A DNA stretch of 64,000 nucleotides, from contig NC_015559.1 of NCBI RefSeq assembly GCF_000214215.1, positions 186,001 to 250,000 of the forward strand, given 5' to 3'. Below the pieces are notes generated by a model. The model had not been told where the DNA came from. It did not search any database and was given only the letters and a program-made list of their open reading frames with translations. The DNA is from Marinomonas posidonica IVIA-Po-181. Lineage in GTDB: Bacteria > Pseudomonadota > Gammaproteobacteria > Pseudomonadales > Marinomonadaceae. The number at the start of each line of letters is the position of its first letter. Within the stretch, counting starts at the first letter, position 1. A program made the translations under genes and the position numbers. Below, piece by piece: positions 1 through 9,133 of this stretch.

Positions 1-244
1 CATGAAGATTGTAGGGGTCTTGTTGATTACCTCCTTAATGATTATCCCTGCAGCAACGGCACGTAAACTGTCAAATACGCCTGTGCAGATGGCTTTCATT
101 GCCAGTGTGATTGGTTGTTTAGCGGTTTGTGGTGGTTTGTGGAGTTCCTATCGTTGGGATACTCCAACTGGGCCTAGCGTGGTGGTGTGCGCGGCGGTGT
201 TATTTTTGATTGCTTATACCTTGCCCTTTAAACGATTGCGTTAA
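1..244 (+). CDS. znuB: Zinc ABC transporter permease ZnuB, 3' end only
   Basis: This is the C-terminal part of a gene that begins before the window. The visible 80 residues hold two hydrophobic segments and the run [20 protein letters not shown]. It is followed by a [19 protein letters not shown] stretch and [10 protein letters not shown], which are characteristic of the end of ZnuB-type (ABC-3 family) permeases. Such proteins form the inner-membrane channel of the high-affinity zinc importer, with ZnuC as ATPase and ZnuA as periplasmic binding protein. The ATG at base 2 is almost certainly internal. A strong terminator follows at once, so this is probably the last gene of its operon. Confidence 0.85.
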   Translation, partial: MKIVGVLLITSLMIIPAATARKLSNTPVQMAFIASVIGCLAVCGGLWSSYRWDTPTGPSVVVCAAVLFLIAYTLPFKRLR

Positions 245-267
245 GAGTTTTCAAAGAAATGTATTAC

Positions 268-302
268 AAAAAAGCCAACATACAAATATGTTGGCTTTTT
301 TG
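268..302 (+). terminator. Rho-independent terminator after znuB
   Basis: A 13-bp perfect stem (AAAAGCCAACATA with TATGTTGGCTTTT) closes a 4-base loop and runs into a T tract. It lies 24 bases after the znuB stop. The A tract on the left could make it bidirectional. Confidence 0.9.
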
Positions 303-380
303 TAAGAAAAATTCGACATTCACGTCTAATCTTAACACTGACCAGTCGTAGTCTTTTTAAACAAAATAGGGGACAGTTTT

Positions 381-2009
381 ATGCTTGGATTTGCAACTAT
401 TAAAGGGCGATTAAGAGCCAGTTATTTATTGTTATTGGTGCTGTTGTTATTTGTTGTGCTCTTGTCTGTGATGCGTTTCCAAGCTTTGTCCGGCAACATT
501 CGCAGCATAGTGGATGAAAATGCGGCTTTAGTGGAGCTAAGCGGTGAATTGAATTTGGATGCAGAGAGTCTCGCAAGTCGTTTGCTATTACTGTTTGTGT
601 TGGAGGAGCGTGACGCTAGAGTGGCGATTTACAAAGAAATCGATGCTCGTAACAAGAGTCTAGATGATAACTTAGAAACAATGGCTACGTTGGTTCGAAG
701 CGATCAGGATACAGCGTCAGTTGAGTCTTTAAAACGGCAAAAAGTGGTGTATCAAAATGCCCTACAAGCCACGGTTGAAGTACTTGAGTTTGGAGAATTA
801 GAGGAAGCAAAAGCTTTAATGGCTGGTAATACTCGCGCCCAGTTACAGACCTTTTTAGCCCAAGCGGATCAGCTTTCAGAGCGGCAACGTAATGCCATGC
901 AGTCTCGACAGCATAGTGTTTTAGCCGATTCCGAACTGGCGATTTTGCTCATTGTTGGACTGGGGATCGCGGCCTTGTTGGTGGGGGTGATTATGTCGAT
1001 ATTGATTACCCGTAGTATTGTGAATCCGCTTAATCAAATCATTTTGTTCTTAGATCAAGTGGCCAGTGGCGATTTGTCGGACGAGTTTAAAGAATCTTAT
1101 ACGGGAGAGCTTGGTCACCTTGTTGAGAGTCTAAATCACATGAGAACAAGCTTGGTGAGTCTGGTGACGAAAATGGACGCCAGTGCGAAAACAGTGGTGG
1201 ATGCTGTAAAAGACATTCGTGTTAGCGTAACGGATGTTCAGCAAGGCTCTTCTTCTCAAATGGACATGGCGGGTGACATTCAGACCACCGTTGGCGTGTT
1301 GTCAGACGACGCGACCATTATGGTGGAGCATGCCACGGCGTCACGTCATCAAGCGGAAGCTGCACATGACTTGGCTAAGCATGGGAAACAGGTAATTACT
1401 CAAGCATCGCAAGACATTACTGACGTGGCGTCTTATATAGAAGAAACGGCTCGTTCTGTTGCGAAATTGAATGAAAGCACGGCTCAAGTGACAGGCTTTG
1501 TGAACAGTATCCGAGACATTGCTGAGCAGACGAACTTGTTGGCGCTAAATGCCTCAATCGAAGCGGCGAGAGCCGGCGAAAGTGGGCGTGGTTTTGCTGT
1601 TGTGGCCGATGAAGTACGTAACCTGGCCACCAATACAGCAGACGTGACCGCCTCAATAGATACCATCATTACTAAGATTAGCCAATTATCGACTCAAATC
1701 TCCTCTGAAATGTCTCATGGGCAGGAAAAAATGCGTCAAGGTGTGACTCAGATTGAAAATGTGGTGACCCCTCTTAGTCAGTTAGAAACCGATGCGCAAA
1801 TGGCGAAGCAGAGATTAGAAGGCTTAGCTGAATTGGTTGATAAACAAGCGCAAGAAGCGACCGAGATTGCAGAACATATTGCTCAAATTGTTAGTGTGTC
1901 AACCAACAATGACACGACTTCGACTAAGTTGGGGCGTTTAACTGGCGATTTATCCGGTGCCGCTGAGCAAGCCTATGAAGTGGCTTCTAGTTTTGTTTTG
2001 AAGAAATGA
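381..2009 (+). CDS. Methyl-accepting chemotaxis protein
   Basis: This 542-residue transmembrane chemoreceptor would signal to CheA/CheW at the inner membrane. There is an N-terminal membrane helix near residues 13-31 and a helical periplasmic sensor of about 150 residues that looks like a four-helix bundle. A second membrane helix follows near 186-210, then a HAMP segment starting [12 protein letters not shown], and a long coiled-coil signalling domain. The highly conserved hairpin tip is visible as [20 protein letters not shown] followed by [15 protein letters not shown]. The ATG at 381 has a plausible AGGGGA ribosome site. The ligand cannot be read from sequence. It stands alone, with no other chemotaxis genes nearby, and ends in a terminator about 230 bases later. 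Confidence 0.93.
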   Translation: MLGFATIKGRLRASYLLLLVLLLFVVLLSVMRFQALSGNIRSIVDENAALVELSGELNLDAESLASRLLLLFVLEERDARVAIYKEIDARNKSLDDNLETMATLVRSDQDTASVESLKRQKVVYQNALQATVEVLEFGELEEAKALMAGNTRAQLQTFLAQADQLSERQRNAMQSRQHSVLADSELAILLIVGLGIAALLVGVIMSILITRSIVNPLNQIILFLDQVASGDLSDEFKESYTGELGHLVESLNHMRTSLVSLVTKMDASAKTVVDAVKDIRVSVTDVQQGSSSQMDMAGDIQTTVGVLSDDATIMVEHATASRHQAEAAHDLAKHGKQVITQASQDITDVASYIEETARSVAKLNESTAQVTGFVNSIRDIAEQTNLLALNASIEAARAGESGRGFAVVADEVRNLATNTADVTASIDTIITKISQLSTQISSEMSHGQEKMRQGVTQIENVVTPLSQLETDAQMAKQRLEGLAELVDKQAQEATEIAEHIAQIVSVSTNNDTTSTKLGRLTGDLSGAAEQAYEVASSFVLKK

Positions 2010-2400
2010 TCTTCAACGATTTGACTAGAATGCTTTTAGCTTACGTTGCCTTACTTTATTGATAATAAACTTAAAGTAAATCAGTAGGATGTAGTCATTG
2101 TTCTTAGTCACAATTAAAACGGTTTTGTTGTGATCCTAATTCAGGGGGCACAAATACTCTGTAATGAAGGATGTACTTGTATTTTTAAAAGTGTAGCCAG
2201 TGACATAGGTTCGATTTAAACCAGCATCTTGTTCTTATAAAGCCTCTCTAATTATTTGATTAGAGAGGCTTTTTTTTTTGCTTAAAATGAATATTAATGA
2301 TTATTAATAAAGCCATCTCGTCATTTTGTTGCGAATAGTTATCATCTGCACTAACCTCTCCCGACATTATATTGAATCACTCTTGAGAGTTTCGTTGTTG
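2010..2400. other. Intergenic region between the chemoreceptor and the TadG-like gene
   Basis: These 391 bases contain no convincing ORF. They hold a terminator at 2239-2279 and an AT-rich stretch at about 2286-2312 that faintly resembles a Fur box but is too degenerate to call. The promoter of the TadG-like gene should lie here. Confidence 0.6.
2239..2279 (+). terminator. Rho-independent terminator
   Basis: A 14-bp stem (AAGCCTCTCTAATT region with its complement ATTAGAGAGGCTT) is followed by an unbroken run of T residues at 2270-2279. It ends transcription from the chemoreceptor side and isolates the following surface-structure region. Confidence 0.9.
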
Positions 2401-3984
2401 ATGAAAACCTTTTGCTGGCATACCTATGCTTCGACTATACGACATGCATTAAGCTCTTTTTTAAAAGGCGATTCTGGCGCGGCCTTACCTTTTATTGTGC
2501 TGATATTAGTAGGTGCGCTTGTGGGGTTTTCATTTGCGCTTGATACGACTCGAATGGTGAATACTGCCGGACAGCTAAAACGTGCCACTGACGCTGCCGC
2601 TCTTGCGATTGGTCAGATACAACTGCGAAATAACAACGATGATGAAACCGATCTAGATTCCATTGCTCAAGGCTATTTACTGAATAACCTTGGTATGGAC
2701 TCGAGTCTTATTGATCAAATGAAGATGGCGCCCATTTCGGTCACGCAAGGCACGAAGGATGGCCACCCGACTTTTACCGTCACGGTGACGCTTGATGTTC
2801 AGTCTGACTTATTGAATTCACAGGTGGAAGATCAGCTTATTTCTTCAACGGTTGAGGTGGTGTCTATTCCCACGGAAGTCGCATTGCTACTGCCGAATAC
2901 CCTAACAGAGGATGAATCTGAACTGGTCGCTTTGCGAACACTGGGGAAAAACTTTGCTCGAAACCTTCTTGGGGAAGATACGGATGCGTCTAAGAGCACA
3001 CAAAAAGTCTGGCTGTCTTTAGTGCCATTTAGTCAGACCGTGAATGTCTATGATGCTGATGATCCGGAACGAATCTCCAGATGGGCGGCCGCCGGAGCCT
3101 TGAACCCCCCTGAACTACGCAGCTTATTTAAGACCGGAAAAGTCCGCAGTTTAGCGGACCCTCGTTTTCCAGACCGCATAGCGAAGTTGCTCTGTATGTA
3201 TCGTGGGTTGGGTGCAGGAGAGAATTTTTATTGGGATCAACAGCCTGACAGTCAATTCGAGGTGTATTACCGTCATGATCTCCCTCAAAACGGCAGTCCC
3301 GGCGCGACACCCATTTCGTGGGTAGGCCCTAACCCAAGCTTATGGCCAAGTTCGGTGGCTGAAGATGTTCGCTGGATTGTTGCGGATAAAGGCTGCCCTG
3401 ATGCCCCACTCTTACCCTTAACAAATGACTTAGATGCGATTGATGCCCGCCTTGATGAAATGTCGACACGATTCAACGTCAATTATGCCATTGCAATGGG
3501 GTGGGCCGGCCATGCTCTCTCACCAAACATGCGAGGAAGCTCTGGCTGGGGGGACAGCGAATTACCGCTTGATTTCAGTAACAGTAAGAGCAATGTGAAG
3601 GTGATGGTGATGTTGGCAAATACGACCGGAGATTGGTTCGACACCGATGCTTATAACTTCAACTCTGATCAAGTTTTAGGTTCGGGTACAAACTCAGCTA
3701 AAACCTTTTCTGCCCAGCGCTTCCATGATGTGTGCCGGAGTTTTAGAGATAAGAATATTAAGTTTTTCTTCATCGGTGTTCGCCCGGGCGACCCAGCAGA
3801 TTTTGGTAGGACTTTATTTGCTGACATTGCAGGCCCTGGATTACGAGAATGTGCGGGTGGCGGTGGCGGCTTGTATTTTGCTGATTCTTCTAGTTTTACC
3901 GAAGGGAGAAGCCAAGTTGACAGCTTACTTGAAGAGATCGCAGAAGAGATTCGACAGAATTATTACGTACGCTTAATAAAGTAA
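2401..3984 (+). CDS. TadG-like Flp pilus-assembly protein
   Basis: This 527-residue protein has one N-terminal membrane helix in a TadE/TadG-style context: GDSGAALPFIVLILVGALVGFSF-like segment, then LDTTRMVNTAGQLKRATDAAALA. That is the usual start of TadG-family proteins, whose bulk lies in the periplasm. The C-terminal half (about residues 370-520) contains MVMLANTTGDWFDTDAYNF and a VWA-like layout as in TadG, but I cannot confirm an intact metal-binding site. The ATG at 2401 is preferred over the upstream TTG at 2326 because it sits just before the hydrophobic segment. Known TadG proteins act in Tad pilus biogenesis or anchoring. It is 13.5 kb away from the rest of the tad operon, on the same strand, which is unusual. 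Confidence 0.72.
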   Translation: MKTFCWHTYASTIRHALSSFLKGDSGAALPFIVLILVGALVGFSFALDTTRMVNTAGQLKRATDAAALAIGQIQLRNNNDDETDLDSIAQGYLLNNLGMDSSLIDQMKMAPISVTQGTKDGHPTFTVTVTLDVQSDLLNSQVEDQLISSTVEVVSIPTEVALLLPNTLTEDESELVALRTLGKNFARNLLGEDTDASKSTQKVWLSLVPFSQTVNVYDADDPERISRWAAAGALNPPELRSLFKTGKVRSLADPRFPDRIAKLLCMYRGLGAGENFYWDQQPDSQFEVYYRHDLPQNGSPGATPISWVGPNPSLWPSSVAEDVRWIVADKGCPDAPLLPLTNDLDAIDARLDEMSTRFNVNYAIAMGWAGHALSPNMRGSSGWGDSELPLDFSNSKSNVKVMVMLANTTGDWFDTDAYNFNSDQVLGSGTNSAKTFSAQRFHDVCRSFRDKNIKFFFIGVRPGDPADFGRTLFADIAGPGLRECAGGGGGLYFADSSSFTEGRSQVDSLLEEIAEEIRQNYYVRLIK

Positions 3985-4024
3985 AAAACGTCAGGAAAAA
4001 GATTCACTGAGCAGGAGTATTGCT

Positions 4025-7000
4025 ATGTTGTTTGCCAAACCATCGCGTTCATTAGGGGTCTTTGCCCTTGAGCAGAGAATGATGTTCGATGCTGCTGGGG
4101 CCGCCACTTTGGAAGTGGAGTCAACCAACATTGATTATGTCGACGAGACGAACGATTACGATTCAAGCACGTATTCTAATGTATTGGCTGCGGCCGAAGA
4201 CGTGTCTGTCTCTGAAGACGGCAATTTTGTCTATGCCGTGAGCAGTAACTCAAGTTCATGGAGCACTGATTCCTCCGTTTTAAGTGTGTTTAGCATGGCG
4301 GAAGATGGCTCATTAACCTTAGTGCAAAGCTATTACAACTATACGTCTGTGTTCAATTTAGAGACTTATACTAACGACCAAGTGGTACAAAACGAGGGCT
4401 TGGCGGGTGCCAGTTTGATCAGTATGTCGTCTGATCAAAACTACCTCTATGTGTTTGGTGAAGACGACAACAGCTTGGTTGTGTTTAGTCGAGATACGCA
4501 GACGGGTGAGTTAACACGCCTGAGCAGTACTGAAATAACCGACTTTGGTATTGATGGCGTATCCAGTTTTGTCTTCGATATAGAAACCTCCGGCGATTAT
4601 TTGTACGTCACGGGAGGCGACCAAGTCCTTGTTTTATCGTCAGATGATGAAGGGTCGCTGTCTCTTGTTGCACAATACAGTAATGAAACGGAAGGTGTTT
4701 CTGGGTTAACAGGCGCAAACAGTATTGCGATTAGTGCCGACGGTACTCGTCTGGTGGTGGGAGCCAGTGGTGGTTCGAATGCGGTGACACTCTTTGATGT
4801 AAACGACGACGGCACACTTACCTACGTCAGCTCCGTAACGGGAGAAGACGATCAGTATTTTATCAATTCGGTAAAAATTTCTGCTGACGGTCAAACCGTC
4901 TATGCGCTGAATGATAACGACGGCTCTAGTTTATTGGTCATGACGTACGACGATGCCGGTGAATTGACCTTGGCGGATACTTATTCTGTGTCCGATGAAG
5001 CCAGAACCATTTTAGTGTCGGAAGACGGTACGGGCGTTTTTGTTATGGGCGCATACATAGATGTCTTCTTGCAAGATGACAATGCCGACCTAACGGCAGT
5101 TCAAACCATTGATGGCTCTGACAACGATCTCGGTGCGAACTTTTCAAGCATCACTCAAGCCTATTTAAGCGCAGATCATTCAAAACTGTTTGTGGTGATC
5201 AGTGATGGCATTTTATCGTTTAGTTTTGATGTCCCTGCGGTGTCTTACACCGAAAATGAACAAGGTACGCTATTGCTGCCCACTGGCATCATTAGTGATT
5301 CGGAGCTGGATGCACTGGATGATTATCAGGGGGCCAGCTACACCATCACCCGCGAATCTGGCGCGTTAGAAGAAGACGAATTCGATTTTCAAGAGGCGAA
5401 TGGCCTAACACTTGAAGACGGAAAGATTCTCAAGGATGGAAGTGAAATCGCGACATTCACGGTGGTAGATAATGTGTTAACCGTGTCTTTTACGGCTTCA
5501 ACGTCTCAAGCCACGGCACAACAAGTGTTGCGTCAAATCACCTATTCCAACTCAAGTAATGATCCGGTAGCGAATGGCGCCAGTCCTAGTTTTTCAATCA
5601 CGGTCAATGACGGGGACGGCAATGAAACCTCGGTGAATGTTCAAGTGAATTTGATCGGGGTGAATAATCCGGCGGAGATCTCCTCGACCACAAGTGAGAT
5701 AACCTACCAGACCGGCGATGATTACACTCTCTTGTTTAGCGATACCAGCATCGAAACCATAGAAGCAGACCAGACCATCTGGAAAGTTCAGATCGCCATT
5801 ACAGGAGCCACAGCCGATGACCTACTAAAAGTAGGCAAGGGTAAGATCGCTTTAGAAGCTTTTTCAGGGACATCGCAAACGGTTGACAATACATCGTACT
5901 CCGTCACAGAAGAAGATGGTGTCGTGACGGTGACGCTTTATATCATGGACTCTTCGGAAAATGCGGCGTCAGTTATTGATGGTATTGCTTATAAATATAC
6001 GGGGGATGACACGAGTGGAGAGCGAACCGTAAGCCTCAGCATTATCGAGTACACAAGCCAGTCGGATATCGGTGAAGCGACCACTTTGTACGATGGTACA
6101 ACCACAATCACCTTAGCCGCCGCAGATGAAGATAATGTTGCGCCAACTATAACCAGCACAACCAATCAGATCGCTTACACAGAAAATGGTGCCGCCACGT
6201 CAGTGTTCCCCGATGCTGTTCTAACAGATTCACAAATGGACGCCTACAACGATGGGGCAGGTAATTATCACGGTGCTGAATTAATTGTGTCTATTACTGG
6301 CGCAACGTCGAGTGATCAGCTGGTATTTGAGGAGGCAAATGGACTGGTTTTAACGGGGAGTTCTTTGACAAAAGACGGTGTGGTGATTGCCACTGTCTCG
6401 AATGTGGATGGGATTTTAACCATTACCTTTACGGAAGATAACGGCACTGTCCCTACCTCAGAAGACGTGCAAAATGTGATCAATCAAATTCAATATCAGA
6501 ACAGCAGCGAAACGCCTGAGTCGACCGTCAATGTGTCCGTGACCTTGTCGGATCAATTTGGCCTCACGTCAAATGTCCTGATGGCTCAAATTAATATTAC
6601 AGCGCTCAACGATACGCCTGAGGTGACCCAAGACGCTTCCATTGCGGCGGGTGAAATGTCTTTAACTGAGACGTTAAGTGCGGCCGAAGGTCTTACGGAT
6701 GTTAGTGCTTCCAGCGTGTCGAGTGACGGCGGTGTGCTTTATGTGGCGGACAGCAGTGGCAACATTGCGGTCTTTACCCTCAATGATGAAAGCAGTGAAT
6801 GGGAATATCAAAGCACCCTAACCTCCGTTGATGGTGTTGATTCCGTGGATAAATTAATTACCACGGCCGATGGTCAAAACCTTTATCTGCTTGGCAATGA
6901 GGGCGATGTTATCGCCGTGTATTCGTTATCAGAAGATCTTGTGTTGTCGAATACTCAAGTAATTGTTGCTGACTATGAAACCAACGAAATCACCGTGAGT

Positions 7001-9100
7001 GGTGTTCAAGACATTGTCTTATCAGAAGATGGACTGCACTTTTATTACATCAACAGTACAGCGTTAAGTGAAATGACTCGTGACGCCGAAACCGGTGAAT
7101 TAAGCTTTGTGCAAAAGATAGCCGATGCGTGGAGCTCCCCCTATCTGTGGAACCCTAGCAGCCTGACTGTTTCGGGAGATTATGTCTTCGTAACCACTAA
7201 TTTTCGTACCTCAACGCTAATTGTATTTGAACAAGAGGAATCCGGCCTTGCATGGAAAGCTTACATTCGTGATGGCAGTGAAGACTCGGCAGGCAATAAT
7301 GCCATATTGAGTTCAACCACACATGTGGCGGCAACAGACGACGGTGAGTACATCTATGTGGTCAACGATACGAGTATTTATACCTATGCGTATGATGCTG
7401 AAAGCGAATCCTTTTTACTGGTTACTGATGAGGCCATTCTTGTCGAAAACCTATCGGATTTAGTCGTGTCTGCGGATAACGAGAAGTTGTTTGTATTGAC
7501 CTCCGACGGCAGCTTATACCGCTATATTATCGGTGAAGACGGATCCTTAACTCAGGCGGGCATCATGCAAGGAGCGTCGTCTGAGGGAGCGTATCTTTCT
7601 ATTTCGGATGCTGGTCATGTGTTCCTGCAAGGTACTGATGTCGTTGCGATTTATGATGCGACGGGGCGCGAAGAGTCCTTGTATGAAATTGGTTTTGATG
7701 CGGTTGTATTGGCTCCTGAACTGACCATTTTTGATGAAGAAATGTCAGCCTCTGACAATTACTCAGGCCTAAGCATTACGCTTTCAGGTTCGACCATCAA
7801 TGCCACCGATACCTTCGGTTTGGCAAGCGACAGTGAGTTTACACTGGACGGTGAAAATTTATTGTATCAAGGCGAGGTGGTTGGGCGCTTTGTAAATGAT
7901 GGCGGAACTCTCTTAGTCACAATCTCATCCGCGCTAACGCAAGATCAAGTAAACGCCCTAGCAAGAAGCCTAACCTTTGAAAATGCCTCACTCACGCAAG
8001 CGGCTACCTTGTCTTTTACCGTCTCAATTAATGACGGCGACGCATCGAGTAATTCTGTCGAAATAGCGCTAAATGTCTCAGAAAATCTACCGCCACAGCT
8101 TGCAGGCAGTTATCAATTTTCTACTATCACGGAAACGGAATCCGTAAGTATCCAGCTACCGGATACATTGTTCTCCGATGCCTCTAATGACACGTTAACT
8201 TGGCAAGTCACAGGGTTGCCAAACGGTTTAAGCTTCAATGCAGACACCTTGGTTATTTCTGGTAATGCGGTCGAATTGGGTGAATTTTTAGTGGTCATAC
8301 AGACAACCGATACGCAAGGACAGAGCGCTCAAATTGAAGTGACGCTCACGGTTGAACCTATGGTGGTTGCCTCGTCGTCTAGTTCGTCTCAAATAGACAC
8401 GAGCGAAACGACCGCTAGCCAAATAGACACGAGCGAAACGACCGCTAGCCCAAGTGGCGCGACGGTAAGTCCAAGCGAAGCAGCAATGCAGTTTTTTTCA
8501 CAATCCTTTATACAAGATACCCAGATAAATACGATTGATGTTTTTGCAAGCGCAGTAGATGTTTCTGAAAATGCCGTCGATGTTTCTACAAATACCTCCC
8601 TTATCAAATCAACCCTTGGTTCCGATTCATTTAGCACGTCACTTTCATTTATTGAAAATACTCAATTAGACAGCGTACAAACCGACTCTATAGCATCATT
8701 ACAGGCCTATAGATCAACGTCCATAGAATGGTCGCAAGGCATAACTAACCTTCAACTTTCCTTGCTAGACAGTGTGATGTCAGAAGAGGAAAAAGCCATT
8801 CTTGCGGTGATGTCGGCAGATGGTATTGGGTTGCCAGAAGGCGTTGAATATGACCTTGAAACGGGCCGGCTGAATCTAGACAAGGACGTGCTTGGGGAAA
8901 CTCAACAGATAGAGCTGCATGTGCTTGTAGTTGATGAAAATGGTGAGACGTCAGTCATACCCGTAGAAGTAAAATTGGAATCTGACAGCCATGCCCAAGT
9001 GAATAACGCGCCTTTCTCAGAACAGGTGAATGACGCGAGTTCGCTGAGTGTTTTTAACATTAACAAGCTGTTAATGAATGATCTGATGGCAGCATCTTAA
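4025..9100 (+). CDS. Giant secreted beta-propeller/cadherin-like surface protein with LEPR-x-LL-like N-terminus
   Basis: This is a 1691-residue acidic protein in which I found no cysteine. It has no classical signal peptide. The N-terminus carries VFALEQRMMFDAAG, which resembles the LEPR-x-LL motif that opens many giant repetitive secreted bacterial proteins. By eye the domains are: a lactonase-like beta-propeller at about 56-400 (repeated SxDGxxVYAV units); cadherin/Ig-like domains with NDGDGNETSVNV-type ends at about 404-546, 555-697 and 702-862; a second beta-propeller at about 890-1222; another cadherin-like domain at 1226-1352; a CADG/putative-Ig domain at 1356-1444 (LTWQVTGLPNGLSF); a Ser/Thr linker with a duplicated 10-residue unit; and a C-terminal domain. 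No RTX nonapeptides are visible. The ATG at 4025 has AGGAG 7 bases before it. It is probably an adhesin or matrix protein, and the next four genes are its likely exporter. Confidence 0.75.
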   Translation: MLFAKPSRSLGVFALEQRMMFDAAGAATLEVESTNIDYVDETNDYDSSTYSNVLAAAEDVSVSEDGNFVYAVSSNSSSWSTDSSVLSVFSMAEDGSLTLVQSYYNYTSVFNLETYTNDQVVQNEGLAGASLISMSSDQNYLYVFGEDDNSLVVFSRDTQTGELTRLSSTEITDFGIDGVSSFVFDIETSGDYLYVTGGDQVLVLSSDDEGSLSLVAQYSNETEGVSGLTGANSIAISADGTRLVVGASGGSNAVTLFDVNDDGTLTYVSSVTGEDDQYFINSVKISADGQTVYALNDNDGSSLLVMTYDDAGELTLADTYSVSDEARTILVSEDGTGVFVMGAYIDVFLQDDNADLTAVQTIDGSDNDLGANFSSITQAYLSADHSKLFVVISDGILSFSFDVPAVSYTENEQGTLLLPTGIISDSELDALDDYQGASYTITRESGALEEDEFDFQEANGLTLEDGKILKDGSEIATFTVVDNVLTVSFTASTSQATAQQVLRQITYSNSSNDPVANGASPSFSITVNDGDGNETSVNVQVNLIGVNNPAEISSTTSEITYQTGDDYTLLFSDTSIETIEADQTIWKVQIAITGATADDLLKVGKGKIALEAFSGTSQTVDNTSYSVTEEDGVVTVTLYIMDSSENAASVIDGIAYKYTGDDTSGERTVSLSIIEYTSQSDIGEATTLYDGTTTITLAAADEDNVAPTITSTTNQIAYTENGAATSVFPDAVLTDSQMDAYNDGAGNYHGAELIVSITGATSSDQLVFEEANGLVLTGSSLTKDGVVIATVSNVDGILTITFTEDNGTVPTSEDVQNVINQIQYQNSSETPESTVNVSVTLSDQFGLTSNVLMAQINITALNDTPEVTQDASIAAGEMSLTETLSAAEGLTDVSASSVSSDGGVLYVADSSGNIAVFTLNDESSEWEYQSTLTSVDGVDSVDKLITTADGQNLYLLGNEGDVIAVYSLSEDLVLSNTQVIVADYETNEITVSGVQDIVLSEDGLHFYYINSTALSEMTRDAETGELSFVQKIADAWSSPYLWNPSSLTVSGDYVFVTTNFRTSTLIVFEQEESGLAWKAYIRDGSEDSAGNNAILSSTTHVAATDDGEYIYVVNDTSIYTYAYDAESESFLLVTDEAILVENLSDLVVSADNEKLFVLTSDGSLYRYIIGEDGSLTQAGIMQGASSEGAYLSISDAGHVFLQGTDVVAIYDATGREESLYEIGFDAVVLAPELTIFDEEMSASDNYSGLSITLSGSTINATDTFGLASDSEFTLDGENLLYQGEVVGRFVNDGGTLLVTISSALTQDQVNALARSLTFENASLTQAATLSFTVSINDGDASSNSVEIALNVSENLPPQLAGSYQFSTITETESVSIQLPDTLFSDASNDTLTWQVTGLPNGLSFNADTLVISGNAVELGEFLVVIQTTDTQGQSAQIEVTLTVEPMVVASSSSSSQIDTSETTASQIDTSETTASPSGATVSPSEAAMQFFSQSFIQDTQINTIDVFASAVDVSENAVDVSTNTSLIKSTLGSDSFSTSLSFIENTQLDSVQTDSIASLQAYRSTSIEWSQGITNLQLSLLDSVMSEEEKAILAVMSADGIGLPEGVEYDLETGRLNLDKDVLGETQQIELHVLVVDENGETSVIPVEVKLESDSHAQVNNAPFSEQVNDASSLSVFNINKLLMNDLMAAS
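8390..8449 (+). repeat. Perfect 30-bp tandem duplication inside the giant surface-protein gene
   Basis: Two identical 30-base units (8390-8419 and 8420-8449) stand head to tail. They keep frame and encode QIDTSETTAS twice, in the low-complexity linker before the C-terminal domain. Identity at every third position suggests a recent duplication. Confidence 0.95.
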
Positions 9101-9133
9101 GAATTGTAATGATGGAATTAAAAGGTTTATAAC

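Noticed and set aside
2286..2312. AT-rich stretch resembling a Fur box
   Set aside because: Too many mismatches and simple AT composition; matches of this level are expected by chance.
4025..9100. Possible RTX-type type I secretion substrate
   Set aside because: No GGxGxDxUx nonapeptide repeats are visible and no HlyB-type ABC gene adjoins, so it was not called an RTX adhesin.
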